Assembly: GCA_963969395.1 (NCBI GenBank)
Contig: OZ017795.1
Span: 35,011,063 to 35,075,062 of the forward strand
Reading direction: 5' to 3'
DNA length: 64,000 nucleotides
From: Pseudoscleropodium purum
Lineage: Eukaryota; Streptophyta; Bryopsida; Hypnales; Brachytheciaceae
In this document: piece after piece, positions 1 through 13,984 of the stretch
How positions within the stretch are numbered: the stretch's first letter is position 1
How the letters are laid out: each line of letters starts with the position of its first letter
Translations under genes and position numbers: made by a program
The notes under the pieces: model-generated
What the model saw: the letters and a program-made list of their open reading frames with translations, nothing else
Database searches by the model: none
What the model was told of the DNA's origin: nothing

Positions 1-2030
1 CTTTCTTTTGCATTATGAGCAAGTATTCTTTTCTAACAACCTACATTGACACGATTAGAAAGTCATATGTCAAATAGAAATTAGGGGTAGATGGAGGGCA
101 CTATATTTTATCCAATTCACCCCTAATATGGTTCAACTATTGCACAATAGGAACTTTGACGGACTACAATTTGAGCAATGGATTGTGAACCCAGTGTGGA
201 ATCCCATGGATAATAGAAGAAATTGCATTGTCATACACTAGGAGAGTGTCTTTTTTTGCACATGTATAGTAACATGTGTAGATGTCTAGTGAAACATTAG
301 GTATGTGTACTATGGATGCGCAAAAAAATTTGTTAAGATCAATGTAGAAAAAACACAAGAAAATCTGAAAAAATATACCATGTTTTTAGAGAAATGTCAC
401 AACAAACATGGTTAAAAAAGTGCCCAAAGTGTGTCATGTGGCAACCACATAAGCGCCACACAAGCAGGTAATGCCACATAGGATTTTTTTCATTTGACTT
501 GAAAATGAGTTGGCAATTGATGTTGACATCATGTTCTTTGAAAATTTTCATATTGTTTTTAGTGACATCAATTTAGACATTCACAAGAATTTGAATATTG
601 TTTTTAGCAACATCAATTTTGACCTCTAAACGTTTTTTGAGATGTTTCTTGAGATATTAATTTAGATGTTACCTTAGACATATGCCATATATAATACATT
701 ATATACCATACACAATATGCCATACATCACATACCATAAAAAATACACCATATATTGTATATAGTACACCATATTGGCAATACTATTACATAACATAAAA
801 GCCTTACTATAAGTATTTTGTCATGAGAAGGTGAGTTATTTATGCAAGACAGGTAGTAGGAGGGAAGACAAACTATATGGGACATCTATAATGTACTTTT
901 TTATTATTAAAAATAGAATTTCAGATTTAAGTATCATGATGAATATGATGTTGTCTTACAAAAAATATTTGGACATTACAAAGGATGTTTTAGTCGACAT
1001 CACAAAAAACATCTACATGTGATACATGACATCTTAGTTAATGTCTACTATGACAATGTTAAAATTCTAAGATAGCATTAAAGCATGTTGACATGGCATG
1101 CATTTTCATCTTCTTTGGGCACTATATTACTCAAATGCCAATGCAAGTGCCTTTTTTTGGAAAAAAAATGCTATGTGGTTTGCTTTCACCTATTTTTTTT
1201 ATATGTGGTCACTATTTTACCTTAGCCCCCAAAATTTTCTAGAAATTCACTTGCTGTCAAATCTTAAGCCCTTTCTAATGAATGCAAGTCATTTTTAGTC
1301 TTTCTATCATTCTTCTTGTCCTAAGTCAAATCCAAAATGTTGGTCCCAACTAAAATTGTAAGCTCTAAGAATTTTCTCAATTTCTTTAAATGTATTATAC
1401 ATCTTGTGAAATCAAAGAAATATCTATTGTACAAGATGTATTTCACATCACGCTAATTTAAAAGTGCCTTCAACAATAGAAAATGAAGATTTGAAGTGGA
1501 CACCTTTGTAGAAAATGTTGAATTGAAAAATCATAATCATTCATCATCAAAATCAAATGTTCAATATTGAAGCAACACTTCAAGAAGACATCACTCTCAA
1601 AAATAAGTAATTAAAATAGTGTGTACTGTAGGATTTCTTTTACTTTAAAATGTAATAAAAAAAAAAATTTCTCACATACAACCATTGGAACTCACACCTA
1701 ATTAATATGTAAATGCATGGATAAAATTTCAGAATTCATGAGTGCTCATTCTCCAAAATATTCGCGTTCGTTGTAGGGAAGACAATTTTCTCTACACATT
1801 GTGGGATTCGCTTGTTTGACTTTGAACATTTGTAATTTTAATTTTGTGTAGTATTGAGTTTTGAGTTATTAATCTTTATAGTATAGAATTCAATTGAGAG
1901 TCTTAGAAGAAAAAAATTAATTCCTGAATCTTAAATTTTTATGCATTTGAACACTATTCAATAGAAGTAGGTACAAGGTTAAAACTTAATTCAAATTAAT
2001 AGTATGTCTTAAATGGAATTAACCCTTGAA
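1..2030. other. AT-rich intergenic, no gene seen
   Basis: No conserved coding sequence is visible; open frames are short and of AT-rich composition. Two local repeats stand out. A unit containing ATATTGTTTTTAG followed by an ACATCAATTT block occurs twice, near 550-585 and 593-625. A run of ACCATA/GCCATA words lies at about 675-775. Both look like decayed repeat sequence rather than functional sites. Confidence 0.6.
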
Positions 2031-3380
2031 GGACTACTATCACTTAAGGAGACAAATGGAATTTTAGGTAGATACCTACGAGTTCAAATTTTTTCTTTCT
2101 TTTTTGAAACTTCTTTTGAAGATACAAAAATGGATTAGCTTCGTGGGGAAAAAAGTTATGCCCAAATAAGCTCATAATAGGGGATGAGAGGTAGAAAAAA
2201 TTTTAATTTAAAAAAAAAAAGATTTCCCTTATACATAATTATTTTTGTGTATAAGTACAACTTTGGTTCATTTCATTTGAATTTTTTATGTAAAAGTTAC
2301 GGACAATCTTGTTTTTTGAGCAATTAGAGCATTTTCTTCAAAAAATAACTTGTAGGATTCATTTCTAAATGCAATTTTTACAATTTAAAAAAAAAAAAAA
2401 GGTCCACATGGTTTATCTTGCTTGCTAAAATACTCTCACCACTAGAATTAGTGAATTTTAATTCTATTCTTGAGCTATTAATAAGTGAGATTTTCTTTCT
2501 ATCTCTTATTTACTTCTACTTAACAATTGTTTGAAGAATAAAAATTAAGTTTTTTTGAAAATTCTGGATTTCTCCTAAACTCTCAACTCTATTTTATACC
2601 ATAAAGATTTAAAGTGCAGAACTTCATAGTGCAAAAAATTAAACTTAAAAATGTTTGAAGCCAAAAATCTTGTCCCACAATGTATTGAATAACTTGTTTT
2701 TTCCACTTGAAATGCTCATATCATGCAATTTGGGCGGTCAAAAATTCTGAAATTTTTTCTACACATTTTCATACTAGTTAGGTGTAAGATCCTATGGTTA
2801 TATATGGGCAAAAAACAATTTTCAGAATCTTTTATCTTTCACTATAGAAATGGAAGTTTAGAGTGTTTTTTGGCAAAGAAAAGGCTTTTGTCCTTTAGGG
2901 GTTAAAATGTAGTCAACCCAATGGGGAGATTGTTTTAGTTTATGAAATAAACCAAACCAAACTATATTGTTGGAAAAATTGTAGAAATTGCATTCACATA
3001 AACATCCCACAATCTATATTTTGAAAATCATGCTCTAATTGCCCAAAGAGCTAGATGGACCAAAACTTCCTCATAGAAAATCCAAATGAAATGAATCCAA
3101 GTTTTATAATATACACAAAAATTTAATCCATGAGCTAAAAAATTTTAGGAAACAATAAATTATATTTCAGAATATAAAGTAGCTACCATCTATCCCTTGT
3201 TTTCAACTTATTTAGACATAACTTTTATTCTTGAGCACCAATTCAAAAGAAAAAAAAAATCCCATATATAATGAAATTATCAATGTTAAAAAATAGGTTT
3301 GCAAATTATGGAAAAAAAGACCCCATGGATACTTAATGAAGATTCCATTTGTTTCCTTGAGGTACAGTGACCCTTTAGCA
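2031..3380. repeat. Large imperfect inverted repeat (arms ~360-400 bp, ~590-bp spacer)
   Basis: The plus strand at 2,031-2,390 matches the reverse complement of 2,985-3,380 over most of its length with small gaps. Shared blocks include CAAATGGAAT, GTTATG.C.AAATAAG, TTCATTTCATTTG, GCAATTAGAGCAT and ATGCAATTT. The same unit recurs elsewhere, so this is probably two opposed copies of a dispersed repeat, or one element with long inverted ends. No transposase frame is visible in the spacer. Confidence 0.65.
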
Positions 3381-3479
3381 CTTAAACTACCAATTACAAT
3401 AGTCATTTCAAATTCAGTGATATAAAACTTAAAAAAATTTCCACTCAAAACGTTCTTCTTAACCAAATCTGCTTAATTT

Positions 3480-6400
3480 GAATAGAAAGTTAGTTTCCTT
3501 TCACATGTTCTATATAGCTACTAACTCATGCCCAAAAGTAAAATTACATTCAAGTACTTTATATTACAAGACTCCTTCATTCTTCTTTAAGCTATTTGTT
3601 ATATATTTGCATTAATTATGGAAATGCTATAGAAGTGCAACTTCGACATCCCTCCATACATGTATTCATAAAATGTATAGAAAGGACCTACCCTTTGCTT
3701 GTATTTTTCATTTCAGGGTAGCATTTAACCTAATCCCATTTGCTTTTTTCCAAAGTTATCCACACTAGAAAATCCCCTCATTGCCAACGTAGTAGCACTA
3801 TGCTTCTATAGACATTTCAAAATACGCAACCATGTTCTCTATCATATTCATTTCACCATTCCCACAATAAACAACATCACCTCATTCTAACTATAACATC
3901 AACATGTTTTTTGATATATACACCTCTATTTAGCCTCTCCCAGCCAAAACAACATCATCACCTTTATGTTCTTTAGAACGTACTCATCACATTGAAACAT
4001 AAGAAAAAACACAAGCTCCTACTATATGGTAGGCAACAACATAGTTCTTGAAGATGAAGCTTAGTATGTCCACATCCTTGACATATCTGTGTGACGATTT
4101 GCAAACATCACACATGACATCTTAAGGATAGAGCAACTTATTCACCTCTATGTCTTCTACAAAGGATTGTTGTCTTCTAGACATTCATTGGGTAATAGAA
4201 GTAATGGTTGTCAATACTGGTTGTGACATCTGTCTAATGTCATCTCAATGGAGAGGATTGATCATATGAAAAAATTACCATCATTTTCTAAATTGCTTGA
4301 GCTAGAGTCCATGCAAGACCTGATAATTAGTAGTCAAAATGCAATGAATTGCACCATTTGTTAATAAAAAAATGCACGGTCTACCTTGTTTGGATGTATC
4401 ATCCACATCCATCTATATTTATATTTTGTTGTCCATCCATATCCATTGTTATACATCCAAGAAAAAATTAGGTATAGAAAACATACACAAGATACTTATA
4501 ATGAATATGTTCATTTCTAGTAGTCACAAGCCTATATGGCATGCATAGAAACACTCAATGATTGACATTCATGTCACCTTGAACAAGGTGGAAGGTTATT
4601 TTGTAGTTGTTTGTACATCGCAAAAGACATCTTCCTTCATTTGTTAGACGTCAAGCCATTTAGTAAGACGTAATGAATTGCACACTGGATAGCATGTGCT
4701 AGTAGGTCCCATTTGCAAGGAGGTGAAGACAATGTTGCCAAAAGTAATGTCTATAGAAACATCTATATGTCCTAGATGATGTCTACAAAAACATCCAAAA
4801 ATGTAATATAGATAGACCTTGTATACTAACGTGGCATGTTACATCATCTTTTTGTATCTATGTCATTGAATTTCTATGTCATCTAACACATCGAATGCCA
4901 CATCAATTTTTTTCCAAACCACTTGCCCTTCTTCTTTTTCACCTCAAACAATCATTTTATACCAAATAGATCCCGGACTATAGTAACTTCTACTAATTTA
5001 TCCGTAATGAAAATGGACCAAGGATGTAGACATAGCAATGACTGTTTCATCAAATGATCTCCAAAACATAAATATGTTTTTGGTCATGTCTTCGACAATG
5101 TAGTTGTTGTTTTTAGTAAAAAATTATTGTGACTATAATTTTTCTCTGTTTTCACTATAAGAGAAAGTTTTTTTTTTAAGATGTCTGACTATTGTAGAAA
5201 GGTGCTGAAAATTGGTTTCTATTACTGGATGGTCATGTTCCATATAGGAAATTAGTAAATTGAAGGCTTTGTATGCTTATCAATCAAGTTAGGTTTGAAA
5301 AAGACATTTTAATCAATCACAATTCAAGGCAGCATCCTTGAAATAGTACATTTGGAATTACTAGAGTAAAATCACTTGCTAACTAGAGTTCTTTTCATTT
5401 TTTTGAGGACCCAATTCAATGTGTGAAGTGAGGTCAGCCAAGCTTTGTTCATCATTATGTTATTGTAAGGGCATGGCCGCTACCTTTGGCGCTTGCTTAG
5501 ATCTCTATAGTCAATTGTTTCTATGACAAGCACAACTACATTTGTATAAAAGTTAGGATTAGGGTTTTGAGAGCCATGAAAAATCACTTATGAAGTCCTA
5601 CATCGAGACATGATATTGATGGTAAGGTCTTAGAGATGGATCATAGTGGAAAAATGGGATTTGCATGTTTGGTGGTTTTGACATAACTTAGGGTTGCAAT
5701 TCGAAGTTTTGGGGATAGGATTGATAGAAGGATGTTGGGTTGAGTCATCATTGTATTAGTGGAAGACTAACTTGGTGGTGTTAGTCGACTGGATCGTCAC
5801 AAAAAAGTGGTATTGGAATTAGCTTTACATTCACAAGGATGTGTGACTTTGTCTGGTAGACTTTCTTTGCAAGTTCACGCCATTGGTAGTGGCTTGGATG
5901 TTGAAATTTGGAATGGTGTTTGGTAGTGGTGAGTGAAAGCTGTTTTTAAAGGTCAGAAAAGAAATCGGAAGAGCATCCCTTATTTTGGTAAATCCATCGT
6001 ATAAGTATTAGAATTTGTTGATGTGCAAATGAAATCTAAAGGTGTGCTTATCCATTTAGGCAAGAGTTGGGGATCAAATAGGATCTAGTTTCTGATGGAG
6101 AAAAGAGCTCCGTCCTACAATGTTGGTGTCTATGGCGACATGAATACAACAGGCAATTACTAGTTGGATTGCAATGAATAAGAGGCATTGGATTAGGGAG
6201 AGTTTGGTTATAAGTTTTGATGGGTGGATGTTAATATATGATTGTACATCTTTGAAGTAGGTAGCGATGACAAATTGATCGACTTTAATGTTTTGAACTG
6301 TTGGTTGTTCAAAAGTAGGGAAATTAGAAATACAAATTAGGAGAATAGGGAATTCTAGGGTAGAAATGGGAGTGGATCTTTTGGAATATTTTCATGTAAT

Positions 6401-9400
6401 TTAGGTAGGATTGGAATGGCTCCATTGAATGTGAAGATGGAATCTTGGAGTCACCAATTTAGGAACGGGACACTCCATCTAGCACAAAGTCCGAGACAAT
6501 TAGCCAAGTGTGAGTATAGATGAAGAATTTATAACCACCTCCTAAGAACTTTGTTGACAAGGTAAAAAAACACCAAGAAACGCTAGAATTTCAATTTTGA
6601 AAGACCAAGATTTGAAGTTCTATAATTTCATACTGAATGGACATTGTACACACTTCCAATAAGGTATTTTAATGTAGAGACAATTTTTTAAGGAAATTTT
6701 ACTAAAAACACATGGCTTTTCAATATGCATTTTTGGACTTCAAATCTAGCTTAAAACACCCCTTTCTCTTGTAGTGTTTCCACAATATTCACAAAAATCT
6801 ACACTTTTGCTACATCTATTCATTAAACATCACAATGTTTTCTTGGAATCGTGGATGTAGCATGTCTAGCTTGGACAAGTTGCATATTGGTTAGACAAAA
6901 AAAAACTAGTTTCTTACAGTGGCTTCATTCTAAACCATGTGATAAAAAATCAAATTTATGTATAGTTTTTCTCAATATATTTGTTACATGAAATTCAAAT
7001 TTTAGATATTTCTAGGATGTGGACAAATTTAGATAAAGATTTTACAACATTTTTCAAATATCTATTAGAGTATCGTTTTATATAAGGTATGAAATCCTAT
7101 TTGTACTATGTAACTATTTGAAACCATTATGTACCAATAGACTACTTTTAAAAATTTGAATTTTAGACTATTGATATATAGTAACTCAAATAGTGTGATT
7201 TCAAAATTATGACATAAAGAAGGTTTCTAACCTTAGTTGTTTTAATGGTTGTAAGCTTATGTTCAATCCTAATTTGATGTAGGTAACTTCACTTGAAAAA
7301 CTTATTTTAGATTAAGCATTCTTCAATACAATTTGGAAAAAATATCAAATTAAAATATTCGTAAATTGAAGTGGAAATGAATGCAATATATTTGAAAATT
7401 TGCAATAAAAGATTATATGAACAAACTAATTTTTTTTTAAATCAAAGTTATTGAAGCACCTACCATTGACACTAAACTACTTTTGATTGATCATTTTTGA
7501 ACTAAAAATATTCCAACTCTTATGAGTTGTTTCAAAGAACTTCTATTAATTATTTTTGGTATGAGTTTGATAAGAGTGAAATTTAATCACCAAACACCAT
7601 CCAAAGGGATGGTAGCACAATGATACCTTATTGAATTTAAGAATTAAAAAGACTTTGAAATATTTTCCAACTTCTAATTTAAGAAGTTGAAATAACCTTC
7701 ATTATATACTTCTTTACTGATTTTCAAAATTTGCTTCGTTGTATTTATTATAATCTCTTACTAAATTTCATTTAGTACAAAAAAAGGTTGAAAATGATTT
7801 TCTTCCTTCCAAATTGAAGAAGTTTATAATTCAATTTAAAGAATAAAATCATACTATTTGACAATATATTTATTTCACAATCAACTTTGATAGCCATATT
7901 CAATGATACTACTTATTATTATAAAAAAAACATTTGCAAACATAAATTTGACAAGGTATTAATAAAAAAATATGGTTTTAGGAATTTTAGATTTTGTAAA
8001 TCATTACCATGGATGTTGAAGAACTTTCATTAATAATAATAATTACAATATATTATTATTTTTACTGAAATTAATCTTTAATAATGTCAATTTTTAAAAT
8101 AACTAAATTGATCTAATAATATTTTGATAATTAATCATTAGAAAAAATTTATTTTTTATATTTATTATTAAATAATTATTTTCTATTCTATATATTTAAT
8201 TTTGATGGCGTTTATAAATTTTGTTAAATTTTAGCAAAATTTTAATTATCATATCACACCTTTGAACACTTGCCAAATTGAATACCATATCCAAACAAGA
8301 ACTTGGCATAAATTAAATATTTTTAAAAGTACACCAATTTTTTCACTACTAAGATTATATACAACAAAAACTATACATAAATCTAAACATGGTCACTCAA
8401 AACTCCAAAAACATCTATTAACAATCTATAAAATCATTTTGCTAATCTATCATTTGTCAAACTATCATTATAAAAAAATATTTATTGCAAATAAATGTAT
8501 TTAATTAGTACGATTTAGTAAAAAAAAAAGGTAGAAAAATTACTTTCATAATATAATTCATTGTCCATCATGAATTTCAAAAAGAGAAACTATTAACAGT
8601 CTATAAACTCATGACCTTAAAAATATACATTATAATCACTTTTTATAGTAATAGGTATTTTTGTTATAAATATTTATATTATAAATTCATTTTATACTAT
8701 ATTGTACCTAGATTAGTAGTACATATATTAACACCTTCAAACAATTGAAAATACATGGCTATAACTAGATTCATATTTTTACTTGCATACTCCCAACATT
8801 ACTTCAAAAGATATGATGTAATTTGAAGATGAGAACTTCACCTTTTCATTTAAATGTCAAATCTTCATACAATTATCCAGAGATGCATGTTAACTTATTT
8901 TCAAATTCACTTTATTAATTTTTTTGGAAAGTGTTGATATTATTATGCATAAATGCAGTTTGATATTCTAGGTCCAAAACATCTCTTCCATTTGAAGAGA
9001 CTAAAAACATTTCAGTTACTAATTCGTAGTTTTTATATTCCATATATAAATAATTTGCATTTTTCATATTCCATGTATAGATTATTCTACTTCTTTCACC
9101 CCACTTCAATAAAAAGTTCATATTTCTCTACACATTCAGAGTTGCTCTTGAAGCTACACTGTGAAAACTAATATACAAAATCTATATTAGTTAAATACTG
9201 AGCAGATTAATTAGGTGAATACCATTCGCTGCCAAATGTTCTCTGATTTTCGATAGTGTCAATATATTTTAAATAATTATAATAAGTGCAAAAGCTTCAT
9301 TCACTCCAATTTATTTTTCGACATCGATGTGCCCACCCTCCAATCGGCGTATTTAGGGTCTTTTCTGCTATATTCCAATTATTGCAACAAAGAATAGTGA

Positions 9401-9650
9401 GTGACATGTTCTTTGCTTTGCTAGAATTGTGGACATATTAAAGAAAAAGATTCGTTCTGGTTGTGGTAGTCACAAGAAGTTCATGTAAAAAAGTTCGACA
9501 GAAACATCTTTCATGTTTAAGTTTAAATTATTTGAAATTTTCGTCACTTCACAGTTTCCCAACTGCAAACATTGAAAAATTTATATATCTTCTGAGCTTC
9601 GAGCTCCATTTCTTTTTTCTATTACCGAATATGAAGTTTGCATGAAATTT
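3480..9650. other. AT-rich intergenic, decayed repeats
   Basis: About 6 kb without a recognisable gene. The part at 5,400-6,560 is less AT-rich and G-biased on the plus strand, but every frame is broken by stops. It may be an old methylation-decayed element, but no domain can be named. The part at 7,900-8,700 is extremely AT-rich with short TAA/ATT runs. Confidence 0.5.
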
Positions 9651-12600
9651 TTTTTGGCAAAAACACATCTCATGCAGTGCCGGATATTCATGCTCTACCA
9701 AGTCAAATGATCCTCACAACACCGACAAGAAACTTCTGTCATCAATCTCCACAAGCAGCTTTAATCAATTTACACTCCACGCTCCTTCACTCCAAAGCCA
9801 AAGAACAGAAATAGCATACTCTTCATTCTCATTCCAAGGGAGTTGAACCCTTCCAACCACTTTCTGAAGTGGTCACTATTGCCTGTCGACAGGAATGCTA
9901 TCGACAGGCATGTTTCACAAACATCGTTACAACACAACGTACCATATTCTTCATGTTATTCCAAATCTGATGAAGGGAGGCATACAGTAGTCAGATCCAA
10001 CTTCGCAGAGGACCAACAGGGCACTCCTCCGCACACCGAAACCAATATCTCCCTTGCTCTGATGCACTTAAGACAACTACGTTAGTCCTGCACAGGCATG
10101 TTGAAATTAGCTGTCAAAACTAGTCATCTGGAGATTTTTTACAAGAGCACTGCTTCAACTTTATCTCTCTTATCGTTATCAACTACATACAAATCTTGTA
10201 AAGAGAATATCGCTTCAAGGCTCGTAGTCAGAACTTTAGGACATAATGTAGCCCCTTGTTAGAATGGCAAACATACGGCAAAAGCATTTACTCCAGCAGT
10301 CCACTACATCGTTGACAAAGAAAAGACTCTCAACTCGGTGTTAACATTCACAGCATTCTAAGCATGCTCACCAGAAATCTTTCGACTGTGAAAGTGCAAG
10401 ACATATTTGAAGACTGAATTTTCAAGGACAAGTACTTCTAAAAATAGCTGACAAGAAATAATCACAACCAGGAAAATGTTCTGCTCCTGTACCAATATCA
10501 GATGCAATTCTCAATCTTTCCAAGTCAAGAATCAGTGAACTCTACGGCAACCCAGGCATATTTCAGATCCAGGAATATTACGGGGGCCAGATTAGTCACT
10601 GCTGCTCCACGAACTGTCACACTTCACAACGCCTTCAGCTGTACAGGATTCCAAAACGGTGTCTCCTCAGCATCACAATCCTGACCAAACTAAACTAAAA
10701 TTTCTATCCTATACTTCAAACTAGAAACTCTAATACAAACTAAGGACACAAGTAAAAAATAGTTCAGCGATACGGTGCTCCACCATCCTAAAATAACTAT
10801 CAATATCCTGGTACTTAATTAGAAATGTACCAATATAATCACCTTCAAACGAGAAACATATTGTCATTTGAAGGATAACAATTGACACTACAATGCAAAA
10901 ATACTACAGCAATGAAAGACGATATGTATGGAGATGGACCACGCCTGCTTCATTGCAACCGATGAATCAACAATACTCGGAAACGGGAAAACACAGTTTT
11001 CAGCAATATTCACTCTTAGCGAACTGAAGCTTGTAATGCTTACACTATATGTGACGACGGGAGGCACCATGTCATAATGATATCAAAGTAGCGCAGTACG
11101 AAATGGTGTTTCTGGTACTTGAACATCGTCTGAGTCCGTGTATTGTCTTGAGGACACATGTCACAACAAACAAAAGAATCGTGCACAAGGGAGAACATAA
11201 AACGAACGCAGTGCTGCAAAACCTACTCTAATGGCTGTTATCTTAAATGAAAACATTCTGCAAGTGTGGATCGAGACACTACCTTGGAAATCGGTGAAGG
11301 TATGTCGTTACATGCTTTGACAAGAGCAACTTCACGACACAATCAGGGATGGCTAAAAGTGATCACCGCTTTCGGTGTGATTGCGGAGAGACGCTTTAAC
11401 CGAAGCATGTGGTGAAAAATTCGTGACGAGGTCAGTCGGTCCTCGACTAATTCATTCGTGCAAGGATCGCCGAGTGGCAGGGTCATGACGTACCGCTTGC
11501 GCTCCAACAGCAAGTGAAGATGTGCAGTTCCAACGAATAAATGCCTCAAAGGAACGATGAGCAGGTTCCCGGACTAGGTGACACGATAACTCCAGGTCCT
11601 TCACATGCTACCTTCACTTCTACCAAGGTTCTAAGGTGCTTGTACCACTTCACCAAACTTTGGAGACCTTGCACAAAACAGCCTTCACCACGCAGACACA
11701 AACTGCTGTCGCAGAGTAGCAGAGTGACGAATCCAAGGAAGATTAGCGACAAACCACCATACGCGACCAAGACGACACCAGCGGGGAGATCAATCCTCCC
11801 CACACCACATAATATTTTTTTTATTAAGAGTGAGACCAGCCCCGTAAGCGCACCCATAAGGGCAAGGTCTCGGGACACGGCAATCCGCCTGGAACGTTCA
11901 GTTCAACCATGGCTAGACTGCGGCCGCCAACTCTTCAAATAACAACCCTCGACGGACGAAGCGTGTCCAACTTGAATTATATCCTTCAAAAAAATCCGCG
12001 CTAAAATAACCCGCCGTCGAGCCGCACACTAAAATGGCAGTTCCTCGTAACCTGATGAAACGATTACATGGCTGTGAGTGCTCCTTTCAATCAATTGACA
12101 CCTCCTAAAACGAAAACACAACCAAAATATATCTGCTAATTAGAAAGCAACCAGACAACAGAAACAGAACTCGGAAAGAGATGTTCGACAAAAAGCTGTA
12201 AACAAACTTGAAATAGAGAACAGGAAACCTCACCACGCGTCTGCGACGTCGAAACATCTTCATGTCCTTAACGAACTAAGACACTCTTGAAAAACTCTCA
12301 AAGCGTCATCAGGAAAAAGCTCGGACGCATCTCCAACTCATCCACCATCAAACTCTGCCATACCGCTCACCAGATACCGCTCCTGCATGATAATATCGAT
12401 TTCTGCCCCACGCGACATTAATACACGGAAAAAACTCCCGCGCAGACGCTCTGTTTCAAAACGCATCATCGGCGCTTCGATTGAACGCCACAACAGAAGT
12501 CTGTATGTCTGCAAAACCTGACCTCGGAAAGGACGATTGAGCATATCTCAACGACACATAATAAGGCAACAGTGTACGATAGTCGCTTTTACAGCCAAAG

Positions 12601-12950
12601 TTATGGCAAAGGTAGGGAAGGTACTACTGCGGGGAAACTGAACGGCTCTTGAGGAAGACGACCCTATACCCGTGTCGTGTCGTGGCAGCTGTTGATCTTC
12701 ATCCACCACTCGTTGCTGATGCGGATGTGAACCCGTGACGCACCTTTGGTATGTTCTGGAACCTTCCTGACGCCACATCCTCACCGTTGAAGTCTTGGAC
12801 GGTTAGATCTTTAGTGCAAAGCGTGACCTGTTTACTTACAGGCAGCCACTCGGAGATTTCCTGTCTGTACAGATGTCTGTAATAGGTAACAGTGTTGATA
12901 TACGGTGAGAGCATCTCCACTGTTTCACTGAAAAATCAACACTGTAACCA
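9650..12950 (-). other. GC-richer island, probable transcribed locus of unknown product
   Basis: Base composition changes sharply here from about 30% to about 45% GC, like the genic parts of this window. On the minus strand the sequence reads like transcript: possible splice sites occur (for example GTGAGGTTTCC near 12,235 and TTCGTTTTAG near 12,105), and the leftmost 1.5 kb resembles a 3' UTR. The longest frames (about 110 codons at 11,546-11,878 minus, 68 codons at 12,338-12,544 minus) match no family I know and overlap equally long frames on the other strand. It could be a gene with long UTRs, a noncoding RNA or a decayed gene. Direction and product are uncertain. Confidence 0.4.
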
Positions 12951-13023
12951 CCTGTAGCAGGTTCTCAGAATGGACTAGTTGGCCCACAAAATTTGTCATT
13001 GTCCATGTTTTATCTTAATTTTC

Positions 13024-13975
13024 GGTCTTGATAAAATACAAAACCAAAAACTCAAAAAAGAATCACAATTCTCTCTCCAATTATCAACCTTTGCGATAGT
13101 ATAAGGGGACGCTCTGGATGCAATTCTTCACAATACATACACCTTATAGTCCAATAGTATGGAGAAAATCCAAAACAAAATAAAAACAAATATTAATATA
13201 CATGAGCATATGCATCATTGTAATTATATATGAATATATGTAACTATATAGAAATAAACAATGTAAAAAATAAAGCTTTTATTTTAATCATTACAATCAT
13301 TTTTGGATGTAGGATCATGTGGAACTCTTTATCTTTTTTAAATGTAGAGATCTATTTTTGTAATTCATCAAACACATTCATTTATACAAAAAATTTGCTA
13401 ATATTGCTTCCAAAACATATAGTTCCAAAACTTTCACATGAATTATTCAAATGGCATGAATCAATTTTTTTAATACTAATTTTTTAAACATAATTAAATT
13501 TCCTAAACTTAATTTTGAAGTTCTTTCTAAGTGATCTTACAATGAATGGGGACTAGGATCTTTAAGTTTCTATACTTCAATTTATTAGAAAAGACATGTA
13601 CTAGAAAAATTGAATAGCTATAGTTGGACAATAATGTTTTGAAATATTCTTAGATCTCACATCCACATACAATTGTAGTAATTAAAATAAAAGCTTTATC
13701 TTTTACTAATATTTATAGTTTATCTCTCTCTATAATTATATACTTCGTATATCCTTATATAAATAACATTTTATGAATACTAATTTCATTTCTACAATAT
13801 ATAACATTTGGATTTTAGATTTTGGATTTTCCATCCTATCAAACTTTGAGGTGTGTGTATTTTGAAGAGTTGCATCCAAAGCGTCTCCTCATATTATCTT
13901 GAAGTTTGTTAATTGGAGAGAGAATCACAATTTTTTGTATTTTTTAAGGTTTTCTCAACCTAAATTGAAAACAAA
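13024..13975. mobile_element. Foldback-type element with ~300-bp inverted arms
   Basis: The left arm (about 13,024-13,320) is the imperfect reverse complement of the right arm (about 13,640-13,975). Shared blocks include AGAATCACAATT, CTCTCTCCAATTA, GGGACGCTCTGGATGCAA (one mismatch in the other arm), TCTTCACAATACA.ACAC and AAAGCTTTTATTTTAAT. The unpaired centre is about 320 bp. No coding capacity is seen. The structure suits a non-autonomous long-TIR DNA element or two opposed copies of a repeat. I did not find a convincing target-site duplication. Confidence 0.65.
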
Positions 13976-13984
13976 ACTCATCGT

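Noticed and set aside
1..9650. Hidden genes in the AT-rich left third
   Set aside because: All open frames are short, biased to Phe, Leu, Lys, Asn and Ile, and lack motifs or plausible splice structure.
11541..11942. 133-codon plus-strand frame
   Set aside because: An equally long frame lies on the minus strand, the frame spans an A-rich tract and it has no recognisable domain.
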